DNA of 54,973 nt from Propionispira raffinosivorans DSM 20765 (lineage in GTDB: Bacteria > Bacillota > Negativicutes > Selenomonadales > Selenomonadaceae): positions 1 to 54,973 of the forward strand of contig NZ_KB905866.1 of the NCBI RefSeq assembly GCF_000381065.1, read 5' to 3'. The notes below the pieces were generated by a model that ran no database searches, was not told the origin of the DNA, and saw only the letters and a program-made list of their open reading frames with translations. How positions within the stretch are numbered: position 1 is the stretch's first letter; every line of letters begins with the position of its first letter. The translations under genes and the position numbers were made by a program. This document shows positions 43,476 to 52,409 of the stretch, piece by piece.

Positions 43476-46400
43476 TTATGCACTCCAATTTTCATACAGG
43501 TACTCGTTAAGTTCTGCAATGATTTCTTCTAATTTATTTCCAAATACTTTGTTCATGACCTTATAGCCGCCCTTTGATTGGAAAGCTCCTATTTCAAAGG
43601 TTTCTTTATTCAGAATGCTGTCATGTAAAAGCTGTTTTTCGATCCGCTCCAGCCAATCAAGTTCCATTTTTTTAAAAGTATGCTTTTTCTTCAGTTTGTT
43701 TACAGCTTGTTCAATTCTTGCCGCATGGCTAATCAGCGGAATGCCTGAAGCCAAATTTCGGATAAAAGTAATGATATCTGCTGCTATTTCTTCATTTTTC
43801 ATTTCTTTCCAGGCAGAGTTAAGCTGCACTTCGGTAAATTCATGCTGATCAAGCTCCAATTTGAGCTTTTTCAGCGCCTCACGCGTCAATTCTTTTGGTC
43901 GCGTGCAAACAATATTCAAAGCATCCATCGTATCTTTGTTTTCATCGACAAATCGTCTAAATTCGTCGAGATAGTCTTCCGGCTTTTTTGCTTTCCCATA
44001 GCTGCGTGTATGTGCAGTCAATTCATCTTCTTTAAATGAAATCACGACCGGCATATTCCAATTATATTTTTGCACATCGAGCATGTCAAACAAAGCCCGG
44101 CTCTGCAATATTTTCTTTTCAGCCAGAGGTGCTCCTAAAGCCTTTAATTTTTCGATAAATTCCGTGGGATTTTTGCTTCCACTTAAATATTCAAATTGTT
44201 CCAAGTCATCCACACTGAGATTTCTTTTTTTACGCTGCAACTTGGCGATAAGTATGTCAATAACATTCTTTTTTTGTTCTTCCGTTTCTAGTATTGTCAA
44301 GCCATCCAACAGATCCCCAAACGAGGTCGCAGGATTTGCAACTACTGGTTTCATCGTACTCACCGGTGCCAAAGATTCATATACGCCGACAGGATCAAAT
44401 ATTTCAAAATACGACTTGCAGATTTCCGGACAAAGACGCGTTGCCCTCCCCAGCATCTGTTCAAACAGAATTCGCGATTTCACACGGCGCATAAAGACTA
44501 GGCTCGTAATCTTTGGCACATCAATACCCGTAGTCAAAAGATCTACTGTCACGGCAATATTAGGATATGCTTCGTTCTTGAATCGCTTGATTGCCGCGGC
44601 GATCTTTTTCTTGTTCCCGTCCCCCAGTGCTCCGGTAATCTTCAAGATAGCATCATTGTCGACCCCGTATTCCGCGTATATTTCGCGCAATAATTTTACA
44701 ATAAGATCCGCATGAGCATCATCAACCGCATAGATCAGCGTTTTTCCATCCCCTTCGGGATTGATAAATTTTGCGATTTCTTCCAATACCGTACGATTGA
44801 AATTCTCTGTAATAACCTTCCGATTAAAACTTTCAATATCAAAGTTCAGTTCATCTTCGATTTCCTCACTATTTGTCAGCTCTCCTGTCACCGGATCATA
44901 GATAGCAACAGTCTCGCCTTTGTCATAATGAATACCCTCGGTGCTGAGCTTTGTTTCCAAGGTATGCGGCATATCATGATCGACCAAAAAACCGTCGATT
45001 ACAGCTTCTCGATAAGAATAGTTAAATACCGGTTTACCAAAAATCTCCGTCGTTTGCAGAGCTGGCGTTGCCGTAAGCGCAATTTTAACGGCATCAAAAT
45101 ATTCAATGACCGTCCGGTATTTACTTACGTAATCGTTCTGGCTTCGGTAAAGCAGCTCATCGTCCCCCATCTCTTTGTCGAGGATATAGCCGCGATGTGC
45201 TTCGTCAATAATGATCAAATCATAGTCCGTAACCGCTGGCATAGATTCTCCCGTATTATAGAGAATCCGCTTAACCAAGCTCTGTACCGTAGCCACCTGA
45301 AGTTTTGTTTCCTTATCAATTTCTTTATCTTCAAGTTCTTTGATATTATATAGTTCATCAAACGTCAGCAATTCTTCCAGCTTTACTTCTTTAAATACAT
45401 CTTGTGCCTGTTCCCCTAGCGCGGTTCGATCTACTAGGAACAAAACTCTTTTAAAGCGATCTGCCTTGATAAAGCGATAGATGAGCCCCAATATCGTCCG
45501 TGTTTTCCCCGTACCGGTAGCCATAGACAAAAGTGCCGTCTGCTTCCCATCGACGATGACTTGTTCCGCAGCTTGAATTGCTCTGATCTGATACTCCCTC
45601 AGATTGAGTCCATCTTTATCTGCCAGAATTTCATAACCGGTCTTTGCCAGTGAGGCATTTGCCGCAATGATATCTTGTTCCAGACGTTCCAGCAGCCCAG
45701 AAGGGCTCGGCCAGCCTTGCTGCGCATAGGAAATATTCGAGACCTGCCGTGCATCCAAGAACCAAATTCCCGATTTTGTATCAAGCTGTTTTAGATATTT
45801 TCTGCCGTTCGTCGCAAACAAAAACGGTACCTTATAAGCACCCCATTGACTGACGAGATACTCTTCGTGTTCTTTTTTGATTGTTTTTGCATAATCCTTG
45901 CATTGCGTATCGATAACAGCGGGAATGTCTTTGTATTTTCGTTTCGCTTCTACTACAGCTACCAATTTCAAGCCGGCAAAAAGCGCATAATCAACCGCAC
46001 CTTTCGTTGCAACCAATGAATCGGTCGGCCATTCAGCAATTGCTAGGTTTTTCCCTTTTACCGGTCTTGTTCCCTTCGAATAACGAATATGTATCGTATC
46101 AGCTTCCCAGCCGACCTGCCGCAACTGTTCATCAATTAAGTATCGCGTTTCTGCTTCACTCATATGTAACTGATCTGCTGCCTTGCTGCTTTGCCGACGC
46201 CTATCATCAAGAGATATACCTGATTCCACAGCTTTTACACTCGCAAGCTCAGCCGTAAGTGCTTCTATTTTTGCTTCCTGCTGCTTACTAAGGACAGCAA
46301 TATCATCGGCAGAACTTGTCTTTTCCGGAATAACAAATCCCATCGCTTTGTAATTCCAATCTCCATAGGTCTGCATAAACCAAACACCAAGTTTATAGGC

Positions 46401-46733
46401 AAACTCGACTAAAAGTTTAGACTGCTTCGTTGATTCATAGCCACTATGGACAGCTTTATTGCGGTTTTTCCGCAGTGAAAAAAGGATATCATCAATTTCA
46501 CGAGGAAGCAATCCTTCTTTTTTCAGTAATTTAATGCGCCGATCATGTGTATTATCCCATTCCGGCTCACTTATTTTATCAAACGTAAATATGAGATGAA
46601 CGATCGTTTCGGCAAATAACCCCAGTTTTATCAGACAGGAATTTGAATCCGTATAAATATATTTTTCCGCCATACTGCCAACAGATGCCAGCAACGGCCA
46701 TCGCGCTTCAAGAAAACTAAAATTCGACTTCAA
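43476..46733 (-). CDS. hsdR: Type I restriction-modification endonuclease/translocase subunit
   Basis: A 1085-residue HsdR. In order: an N-terminal DUF4145-like helical domain (about 1-130), a nuclease domain with VAVVEAKRKYKD, and SF2 translocase motifs (LSMATGTGKTRTILGL, IIIDEAHRG, LTATPAL, TTGIDVPKITSLVF, QMLGRATRLC), then a C-terminal helical region binding the methylase. It resembles the EcoEI-like branch. The start is a TTG at 46733 eight bases after GGGAGG. It is the first gene of the system. Confidence 0.93.
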   Translation of the reverse strand: MKSNFSFLEARWPLLASVGSMAEKYIYTDSNSCLIKLGLFAETIVHLIFTFDKISEPEWDNTHDRRIKLLKKEGLLPREIDDILFSLRKNRNKAVHSGYESTKQSKLLVEFAYKLGVWFMQTYGDWNYKAMGFVIPEKTSSADDIAVLSKQQEAKIEALTAELASVKAVESGISLDDRRRQSSKAADQLHMSEAETRYLIDEQLRQVGWEADTIHIRYSKGTRPVKGKNLAIAEWPTDSLVATKGAVDYALFAGLKLVAVVEAKRKYKDIPAVIDTQCKDYAKTIKKEHEEYLVSQWGAYKVPFLFATNGRKYLKQLDTKSGIWFLDARQVSNISYAQQGWPSPSGLLERLEQDIIAANASLAKTGYEILADKDGLNLREYQIRAIQAAEQVIVDGKQTALLSMATGTGKTRTILGLIYRFIKADRFKRVLFLVDRTALGEQAQDVFKEVKLEELLTFDELYNIKELEDKEIDKETKLQVATVQSLVKRILYNTGESMPAVTDYDLIIIDEAHRGYILDKEMGDDELLYRSQNDYVSKYRTVIEYFDAVKIALTATPALQTTEIFGKPVFNYSYREAVIDGFLVDHDMPHTLETKLSTEGIHYDKGETVAIYDPVTGELTNSEEIEDELNFDIESFNRKVITENFNRTVLEEIAKFINPEGDGKTLIYAVDDAHADLIVKLLREIYAEYGVDNDAILKITGALGDGNKKKIAAAIKRFKNEAYPNIAVTVDLLTTGIDVPKITSLVFMRRVKSRILFEQMLGRATRLCPEICKSYFEIFDPVGVYESLAPVSTMKPVVANPATSFGDLLDGLTILETEEQKKNVIDILIAKLQRKKRNLSVDDLEQFEYLSGSKNPTEFIEKLKALGAPLAEKKILQSRALFDMLDVQKYNWNMPVVISFKEDELTAHTRSYGKAKKPEDYLDEFRRFVDENKDTMDALNIVCTRPKELTREALKKLKLELDQHEFTEVQLNSAWKEMKNEEIAADIITFIRNLASGIPLISHAARIEQAVNKLKKKHTFKKMELDWLERIEKQLLHDSILNKETFEIGAFQSKGGYKVMNKVFGNKLEEIIAELNEYLYENWSA

Positions 46734-47101
46734 TAAGATCGCCTCCCAGTTACAATGTCAATCCAATAATATATCTTAAAAATAAGCAAACTAACCATAA
46801 TATATTTTCCATATAAATTCGCAAATCCCTCTTTATTGCATGAAATCCCACTAAATTCACTTCATTTCAAAGGTCACGACATAAAAGAGCACCTCTCGAT
46901 TTCTACCACAGCATCAGCTACTGCTTATTACCATCGCAATAAGTCACGCTACAAAAAGACGACTGAAGCCTATATTCAGTCGCCTAATAAAAGTCATATC
47001 ATTTTAAAATCAATTTGTTTAAATAGAACGGGAGTGCTATAATTTTCTCAGAGATAGTTGATGGTGTCGGTTTTTCTACTCCCAGAGTAGGGGGTGGTTC
47101 T

Positions 47102-47181
47102 ATGACAGTTTATGAAAAACGTTATCTTTAATGATAACCTTTGGTATTCTGCTTGTTGCCATTCTTTCATTCCGTAAATAA
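47102..47181 (+). pseudogene. Type I toxin gene, +2 frameshift (copy C)
   Basis: Compared with the intact toxin at 39343, two extra A after the fifth codon (GAAAAACG for GAAACG) shift the frame, so the peptide ends after nine residues (MTVYEKRYL). The remaining bases still match the intact gene, so the lesion is recent. The ribosome site is unchanged. Confidence 0.75.
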
Positions 47182-47187
47182 CGGCAT

Positions 47188-47277
47188 GAAAAAAACCGCC
47201 TAAACGGTTTTAAGCGGGCTCTTTTCAAAACATTCAACAGAGAAGAGCCGACGCTACCAAACATCAACTATCTCTTT
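47188..47277 (-). ncRNA. Antitoxin RNA, copy C
   Basis: Consensus promoter (TTGATA, 17 bases, TATAAT) and the 5' GAGATAGTTGATG (complement of 47262-47274) are kept. The terminator stem is AACCG/CGGTT (47194-47209), slightly changed from copy B by extra A in the loop. It may repress the intact toxin in trans. Confidence 0.6.
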
Positions 47278-47565
47278 GTTTATATTATAACACTCAAAAA
47301 TATTCATATCAATCATTTCAAAATATTTTATAATCTGCAATGATGATTCTAGGTGCTGCAGACTTTGTTCTGTAAGCACCTTTTTATTCCTTTTTTTTGC
47401 ATTTTTCAGGCCGCAAAACAAACGACTGAAACCCATTATTCAATCGCCGAATAAAAATCATACAATTGTAAAATCAATTTGTTTAAATAGAACAGGAGTG
47501 CTATAATTTTCTCAGAGATAGTTGATGGTGTCGGTTTTTCTACTCCCAAAGTAGGGGGTGGTTCT

Positions 47566-47642
47566 ATGACAGTTTATGAAACGTTATCTTTAATATAACC
47601 TTTGGTATTCTGCTTGTTGCCATTCTTTCATTCCGTAAATAA
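47566..47642 (+). pseudogene. Type I toxin gene, -1 frameshift (copy D)
   Basis: A missing G (TTTAATATAACC for TTTAATGATAACC) gives a stop after ten residues (MTVYETLSLI). The lesion differs from that in copy C, so the two toxins were lost independently. Confidence 0.75.
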
Positions 47643-47649
47643 CGGCATG

Positions 47650-47737
47650 AAAAAAACCGCCTAAACGGTTAAGCGGGTTCTTTTCAAAGCATCTATATGG
47701 AGAAGAGCCGACGCAACCAAACATCAACTATCTCTTT
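47650..47737 (-). ncRNA. Antitoxin RNA, copy D
   Basis: On the minus strand the -10 is the complement of 47744-47749 (TATAAT) with a TTGATA box 17 bases upstream. The 5' GAGATAGTTGATG is the complement of 47722-47734, and the terminator stem is AACCG/CGGTT at 47655-47670. Confidence 0.6.
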
Positions 47738-47930
47738 GTTTATATTATAACACTCAAAAATATTCATATCAATCATTTCAAAAAATTTTATAATTTGCAA
47801 TAATGCTTCTAGGTGCTACAAATTTTGTTCTGTAAGTACCTTTTTATTACTAATAGCACCCAGGGAAATTTGTTGTTTGTCACCTTAAATAACAGCATGA
47901 ATTGTACATAGCTCTCCATAACTATATACA

Positions 47931-48557
47931 CTAAATACCAAGTTCATCCTTAATAATAATTACAGTTATTCTTCCTTTAGGATATGATTTTTCTATGATT
48001 GACCAGCTATTGCATATTCTTCTCGGTGAAGAACAGTTCATACATTTATTCATGGTTATACACGGAGTTTTTAATTCTGGATGCCGTGCTGCATTTCTCG
48101 GCGCAGTATATTCTCGAACTTTTTTAAATGCAGCATCAAGATCTTGTACGATTTTGTTCAGACTTACCGTTAAGATAACTTTTTTAGGACCAAAAGTTAT
48201 CCCTCCGATACGATTACCAATCATATCAAGATTCACCAGAATACCATCAAGTGTTACTGCATTGGTTCCGGTTAAAAATAAATCTACCGTAAGTGCTTCT
48301 TTTTTTCGAACTAGCTGTTCTTTAAATGATTCATCCGGATTAAAGGTATCAATAAATGTGAAATCACTGCAAGTTTTACAATACTCAAGAATCCCTGTAC
48401 TTTTAAGCGTTTCTGAGTCAGCATAGGAAACAGTTTGAGGTTTAATATCCATTATAATATTTTTTATAAATGTACTTGCTTCCACTACATTTTCTGCAAT
48501 TTCACAATTGAAATTGTTTTTCAAAAGGGATTTTTGACAAATTTCCAAAAGTGACAT
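47931..48557 (-). CDS. LUD-domain protein (LutC/YkgG-like)
   Basis: A 208-residue protein with the LUD core VDLFLTGTNAVTLDGILVNL, IGNRIGGITFGPKKVI, and a cysteine-rich C-terminus (CMNCSSPRRIC) common in the stand-alone anaerobe branch of this family, which may bind a metal or iron-sulfur centre. Lactate-utilisation partners LutA and LutB are not adjacent, so its reaction is unknown. GAGG lies upstream of the ATG. It is flanked by toxin-antitoxin copies D and E. Confidence 0.82.
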   Translation of the reverse strand: MSLLEICQKSLLKNNFNCEIAENVVEASTFIKNIIMDIKPQTVSYADSETLKSTGILEYCKTCSDFTFIDTFNPDESFKEQLVRKKEALTVDLFLTGTNAVTLDGILVNLDMIGNRIGGITFGPKKVILTVSLNKIVQDLDAAFKKVREYTAPRNAARHPELKTPCITMNKCMNCSSPRRICNSWSIIEKSYPKGRITVIIIKDELGI

Positions 48558-48589
48558 TTTAAATTCTCACCTCTCTTAATTTTATTAAA

Positions 48590-48730
48590 AACAATGAAAT
48601 ATAATGAAGTGATATAATTTTCTCTGAGATAGTTGATGGTGCCGGTTTTTCTACTCCCAGAGTAGGGGGGATGTTATCCTGCTTCTTGCCATTCTTTCAT
48701 TCCGTAAATAACGGCATGAAAAAAACCGCT
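48590..48730 (+). pseudogene. Toxin-antitoxin element copy E: decayed toxin half
   Basis: GATATAATTTTCTCTGAGATAGTTGATGG, the leader hairpin CTACTC-CCA-GAGTAG and the toxin 3' end (CTTGCCATTCTTTCATTCCG) are recognisable. About 45 bases from the middle of the toxin are deleted, placing the ribosome site next to an out-of-frame ATG. The -35 region is changed and the antitoxin part is missing beyond AACGGCATGAAAAAAACCGC. The missing half has a counterpart at copy F, on the far side of the efflux genes. Confidence 0.7.
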
Positions 48731-48760
48731 ATGCAACCCCTCTTTGAATCTTCTAAAGCC

Positions 48761-49234
48761 TCAGCGCTCCTTATGTTCACACAATATATCATCCACACAG
48801 CTTTCAATATCAGACATAATTTCATTAAAAAACAACATTTCTTCTTGTGTAAAAGTGCTGAACTTTTTTATGATATTCTTACTAAGCATCTCATGAAAAT
48901 TCAAATGATAATTATACGCTATTTCCCCTTTATCTGTTAATTCCATCTGAACTGCTCTTTTATTCTGCTGCTTTGCCGAACGAACAACCATATCTTTCTG
49001 CGTTAATTTTTGTATTACTTTCGGAATAGCACTCTTTCGAATCCCCATTTTTTCTGCAATTTCTGTAATATTAATACCTGGGTTTCTACCAATAATATCA
49101 ATAATATGTATTTCTGAAGCATATAATATTTCAGCGGTTCCAAACGATCTAGGTTCCTTTAAGGCTTCATTTATTTTATTAGCAATTCTTAAAACTTTTT
49201 CAAATTGTACAGCATATGGTATTTTCTTTTCCAA
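48761..49234 (-). CDS. MarR-family transcriptional regulator
   Basis: A 157-residue winged-helix regulator. Its central wing segment is NITEIAEKMGIRKSAIPKVI followed by QKDMVVRSAKQQNKRAVQMELTDKG. It is divergent from the EmrA/EmrB genes and most likely represses them until a toxic compound binds. The start is a TTG at 49234, nine bases after GGGAGG. Confidence 0.87.
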   Translation of the reverse strand: MEKKIPYAVQFEKVLRIANKINEALKEPRSFGTAEILYASEIHIIDIIGRNPGINITEIAEKMGIRKSAIPKVIQKLTQKDMVVRSAKQQNKRAVQMELTDKGEIAYNYHLNFHEMLSKNIIKKFSTFTQEEMLFFNEIMSDIESCVDDILCEHKER

Positions 49235-49281
49235 TTTATAAAACCTCCCTTCAGATATAATGCTTACCTATTGTGTTATTG

Positions 49282-49310
49282 AATATATACTCCCGTTTTT
49301 ATTTTGTCAA
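49282..49310 (-). promoter_or_regulatory. Promoter of the marR-like gene
   Basis: Reading on the minus strand, TTGACA (complement of 49305-49310), a 17-base spacer and TATATT (complement of 49282-49287) form a near-consensus sigma-A promoter about 50 bases upstream of the TTG start. Confidence 0.75.
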
Positions 49311-49417
49311 TATATAAATGTTTCTCACTTTTTTAATTGAAATAATTTTTAAGAAGTATGCCCTATTTACTACTCCATAGATTAATAATGCTATACTTTT
49401 CTACACAAAAATCCCCC

Positions 49418-49446
49418 TTGACTTCATTGTTCACCTGGTGTACATT
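49418..49446 (+). promoter_or_regulatory. Promoter of the efflux genes with overlapping palindrome
   Basis: TTGACT (49418-49423) and TACATT (49441-49446) are 17 bases apart. CACCTGGTG lies in the spacer as a short perfect palindrome, and CTTCA/TGAAG forms a wider inverted pair around the promoter. This is a likely binding site for the divergent MarR protein. Confidence 0.6.
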
Positions 49447-49536
49447 TAAATAGTGAAGTAAGGATTTTTATAATTTACATGTGTTTACTTTGGAAATGCA
49501 AAATCAAACAGTACAGAGAAAGGCGTGACTATAATA

Positions 49537-50592
49537 ATGAAAAGTCAAAAAGTCAAAATAATGATATTATTTATCTTTATTGTTTTATTATTTTTAGGCA
49601 TTGGATTTTATATTCATAAGTACCATCAGGATATTTCTACCGACAATGCAATAATTGACGGCAAAACTGTTGTATTAAGTCCCAAAGTTCAGGGTTACAT
49701 AAAAAAAATCAATGTTGAAGATAACCAAAAAATAAGTGCCGGCGATGTTATCATGGAAATTGACACTACAGATTACCAAGTAAAAGTAGATCATGCACAA
49801 GCTGCTTTACTTACAGCGAAAGCAGCAATATCCGCAGCACAAAACAATGCGATAAAAGCAGGTATAACTGCTCCAGCAAATGTAGAAGTTTCAAAAAAGA
49901 AAATCGATGCTGCCCAAGCCACCTGGGAAAAAGCATATGCAGATAAGCAACGCATGCAAATGTTAATAAATAGTGGTGCCTGTTCTCAAGAACAATTTGA
50001 TCAAGCTGTTGCAACAGAAGGTTCCGCAAAAGCAACTTTAGAACAAATGCAGGCTGAACTAGATTCATCAAATGCAGCACCCGTTATTATTGCCGCCTCA
50101 CAAGATACAGTTGAACAATTAAAAGCTGAAGAAAAACAAGCTAAATCAGATTTAGCAGAAGCTAAAAATAACTTACAAAACACAAAGATAATAGCCCCTA
50201 TGGACGGAAGGATTACGAAACGCAGCGTTGAAGTTGGATCATACGTAGAGGCTGGAACACAGCTCTGCTCTTTAGTTGGTCTTGATTTATGGATCATAGC
50301 AAATTTTAAAGAAAATCAATTAGAAGGTATGCATCCAGGAAATAAAGTTGATATTTCGGTTGATGCCTTCCCCCATTTAAAATTAACTGGGATAGTATAT
50401 AGTTTTCAAGCTGGTACAGGATCCTATTTTTCTTTATTTCCCGCTGAAAACGCAACGGGTAATTTTGTAAAAACAGTACAGCGCCTTCCTGTTAAAATCA
50501 CTTTTGATCCGTTATCACCGGAAGATGCTTTATTACTGGGACCCGGTATGTCTGTAATTCCAACTGTACACCTCAATAAAGGCGATGTGTAA
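49537..50592 (+). CDS. emrA: EmrA/HlyD-type membrane fusion protein
   Basis: A 351-residue periplasmic adaptor with one N-terminal membrane helix (about residues 8-25). The first half of the barrel-sandwich domain reads TDNAIIDGKTVVLSPKVQGY, followed by a long helical hairpin rich in Ala, Gln and Lys, then the second half (IIAPMDGRITKRSVEVGSYV) and a beta-barrel. It links the EmrB-type pump to an outer-membrane channel, in keeping with a diderm host. I chose the ATG at 49537 over the GTG at 49525. Confidence 0.88.
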   Translation: MKSQKVKIMILFIFIVLLFLGIGFYIHKYHQDISTDNAIIDGKTVVLSPKVQGYIKKINVEDNQKISAGDVIMEIDTTDYQVKVDHAQAALLTAKAAISAAQNNAIKAGITAPANVEVSKKKIDAAQATWEKAYADKQRMQMLINSGACSQEQFDQAVATEGSAKATLEQMQAELDSSNAAPVIIAASQDTVEQLKAEEKQAKSDLAEAKNNLQNTKIIAPMDGRITKRSVEVGSYVEAGTQLCSLVGLDLWIIANFKENQLEGMHPGNKVDISVDAFPHLKLTGIVYSFQAGTGSYFSLFPAENATGNFVKTVQRLPVKITFDPLSPEDALLLGPGMSVIPTVHLNKGDV

Positions 50593-50594
50593 CG

Positions 50595-52139
50595 ATGGAC
50601 GAAAAGCACACAAATCCACTTTTTATATCAACAGCTGTTAGTCTTGCCGCTTTTATGGAAATTTTAGATACAACAATTGCGAATGTAGCACTTACTCATA
50701 TTGCTGGTGATCTTGGTGCTAGTATGCAAGAAAGCACCTGGATACTCACATCGTATCTTATAACAAATGCTATTGTTTTGCCCATATCAGGATGGCTTTC
50801 CTCCTTGATGGGGCGTAAAAACTTTTTTTTATTTTGTATTATAGGTTTTACAACAACTTCATTTTTATGTGGTATAGCAACATCCCTGTCAGCATTAATT
50901 TTTTTTCGGTTATTACAAGGTCTGGCAGGCGGTGGTTTACAACCTAGCCAACAAGCTATTATAAAAGACAGTTTCCCTCCTGAAAAACTAGGAATGGCTT
51001 TTGCTATTACTGGCATAGCTACTGTTTTAGCCCCGATTTTAGGTCCTGCTTTTGGTGGATATATTACGGATGAATTTAGCTGGCGCTGGATTTTTTTTAT
51101 TAATATTCCCGTTGGAATAGTAGCAGCTTTATTAGTTAAAAAATTTGTATATGATTCCGTTTCTTCTCGTAAACAAAAAGTCGGTAGTATTGATTATATT
51201 GGTCTTGGACTTATTGCTATTGGTCTAGGAACGTTACAAATTGTATTAGACAATGGGGAACAATATGATTGGTTCGATAATTTTTTTATTGTTACTTTTT
51301 CGATTGTATCCGTCAGTTGCATTTTAGCATCAATTTTTTGGCTTTTAAAACAAAAATATCCGCTTGTTGACTTAAAACTGTTTACCATCCCTAGCTTTGC
51401 ATTATCCTGCATCATGACGTTTTTTATTGGTGCCTTTGTCAATGTCACCGTTATGCTTTTACCTATGTTGGTACAAGCTAATTTTGGTTATAATGCAACT
51501 TTATCAGGAATGATACTCGTACCAGGTGGTATTGCTATTTTAATTCTTCTTCCTGTTGTTGGAAAATTATTAAATATCATCCAAGCAAAATATCTGATTG
51601 CATTTGGTATGTTATTTAGTGCAGTCAGCATGTGGGTATCTGCGCAATTAAGTCCACAAACCGATGAAGCTTCATTTATTTTTATGCGAATTTTACAAAC
51701 GATAGGCATTCCTTTTTTATTGATTCCGGTAACAACACTAGCGTTTTCAAAAATTTCTACAAAAGACAGCAATAATGCATCTGCTATTACCGTTTTAATG
51801 AAAAACATTGGGGGAAGTATCGGAATCTCTTTAGTTACAAACTATCTTGTACACAGTCGGCAAATAGAACAATCTCAATTGGTAGCACATTTAAATATCG
51901 GAGAATGGGGATATAGAAATTATCTGGATATATATACACATATATTACAAAGCTCACATTTTATATCTTTCATAAATCAAAAGGAAATTGTAAAAGGAAG
52001 TTTAGCTAAACTCTATCAATCCATTCAGTTACAGGCAAGCATTCTTGCTTATATTGATGTATTTACAATGTTAAGTTATATTTTCATTGGGCTTGCCGCC
52101 ATATCCTTATTTATGCCAAAAAATATTATTCATAAATGA
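50595..52139 (+). CDS. emrB: EmrB-type MFS drug efflux pump (DHA2, 14 helices)
   Basis: A 514-residue transporter of the DHA2 family. Helix 1 has FMEILDTTIANVAL, the A motif is GWLSSLMGRKNFF, and motif C is GIATVLAPILGPAFGGYITD, marking a drug:proton antiporter. It starts two bases after the emrA stop, so the two are co-translated, and acts with EmrA in tripartite efflux. Substrates cannot be inferred. It ends close to toxin-antitoxin copy F. Confidence 0.9.
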   Translation: MDEKHTNPLFISTAVSLAAFMEILDTTIANVALTHIAGDLGASMQESTWILTSYLITNAIVLPISGWLSSLMGRKNFFLFCIIGFTTTSFLCGIATSLSALIFFRLLQGLAGGGLQPSQQAIIKDSFPPEKLGMAFAITGIATVLAPILGPAFGGYITDEFSWRWIFFINIPVGIVAALLVKKFVYDSVSSRKQKVGSIDYIGLGLIAIGLGTLQIVLDNGEQYDWFDNFFIVTFSIVSVSCILASIFWLLKQKYPLVDLKLFTIPSFALSCIMTFFIGAFVNVTVMLLPMLVQANFGYNATLSGMILVPGGIAILILLPVVGKLLNIIQAKYLIAFGMLFSAVSMWVSAQLSPQTDEASFIFMRILQTIGIPFLLIPVTTLAFSKISTKDSNNASAITVLMKNIGGSIGISLVTNYLVHSRQIEQSQLVAHLNIGEWGYRNYLDIYTHILQSSHFISFINQKEIVKGSLAKLYQSIQLQASILAYIDVFTMLSYIFIGLAAISLFMPKNIIHK

Positions 52140-52156
52140 AATGATTCTATATTAAA

Positions 52157-52402
52157 GAACACCGAGGATGTTTGTTTTTATAACTTTAAATAACGGCATG
52201 AAAAAAACCGCCTAGCGGTTGCGAGAGCGGTCTTCTTCACAGAATATTTAATTCGAGAAGAGCCGATGCATCACAACATCAACTATCTCTTTATCTATAT
52301 TATAACACTCAAAAATATTCATATCCATCATTTCAAAAGATTTTATAATTTACAATGATGCTTCTAGGTGTTGCAGGTTTTGTTCTGTAAGCACCTTTTT
52401 TA
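52157..52402. repeat. Toxin-antitoxin element copy F: antitoxin half only
   Basis: Its left end (GAACACCGAGGATGTTTG, joining the common sequence at TTTAAATAACGGCATG) resembles copy A. The antitoxin unit and toxin-strand terminator (about 52366-52402) follow. No toxin gene is present. Confidence 0.72.
52199..52292 (-). ncRNA. Orphan antitoxin RNA, copy F (promoter weakened)
   Basis: The -10 TATAAT is kept (complement of 52299-52304), but the -35 reads TGGATA where other copies have TTGATA. The 5' GAGATAGTTGATG (complement of 52277-52289) and terminator AACCGC/GCGGTT (52206-52220) are intact. Expression may be lower than from other copies. Confidence 0.5.
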
Positions 52403-52409
52403 ACAAGTT

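Larger units (their letters stand above)
46955..47385. repeat. Toxin-antitoxin element copy C, toxin frameshifted
   Basis: This copy nearly matches B over its full length. The left hairpin (CGACTGAAG...TTCAGTCG), toxin promoter (47015-47043), inverted repeats and terminator (about 47351-47385) are kept. The antitoxin promoter is intact (minus-strand -10 complement of 47284-47289 and -35 complement of 47307-47312, 17 apart). Between hsdR (46733) and this copy, 46734-46954 has no feature I can support. Confidence 0.78.
47410..47845. repeat. Toxin-antitoxin element copy D, toxin frameshifted
   Basis: Directly tandem to copy C in the same orientation. The left hairpin, toxin promoter (47479-47507), structured leader (one base change in the hairpin, CCCAAAG), antitoxin unit and terminator are present. 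Just after it, 47856-47900 carries a short trace of the alternative left end (GTCACCTTAAATAACAGCATG). Confidence 0.78.

Noticed and set aside
44083..45353. Two long plus-strand open frames (about 210 residues each) opposite hsdR
   Set aside because: They are antisense shadows of a clearly conserved HsdR translase region, lack ribosome sites and show no recognisable domains.
38907..47850. Multiple direct repeats considered as a CRISPR array
   Set aside because: Units are about 440 bases with internal promoters, a small gene and terminators, and there are no short regular repeats with unique spacers or cas genes.
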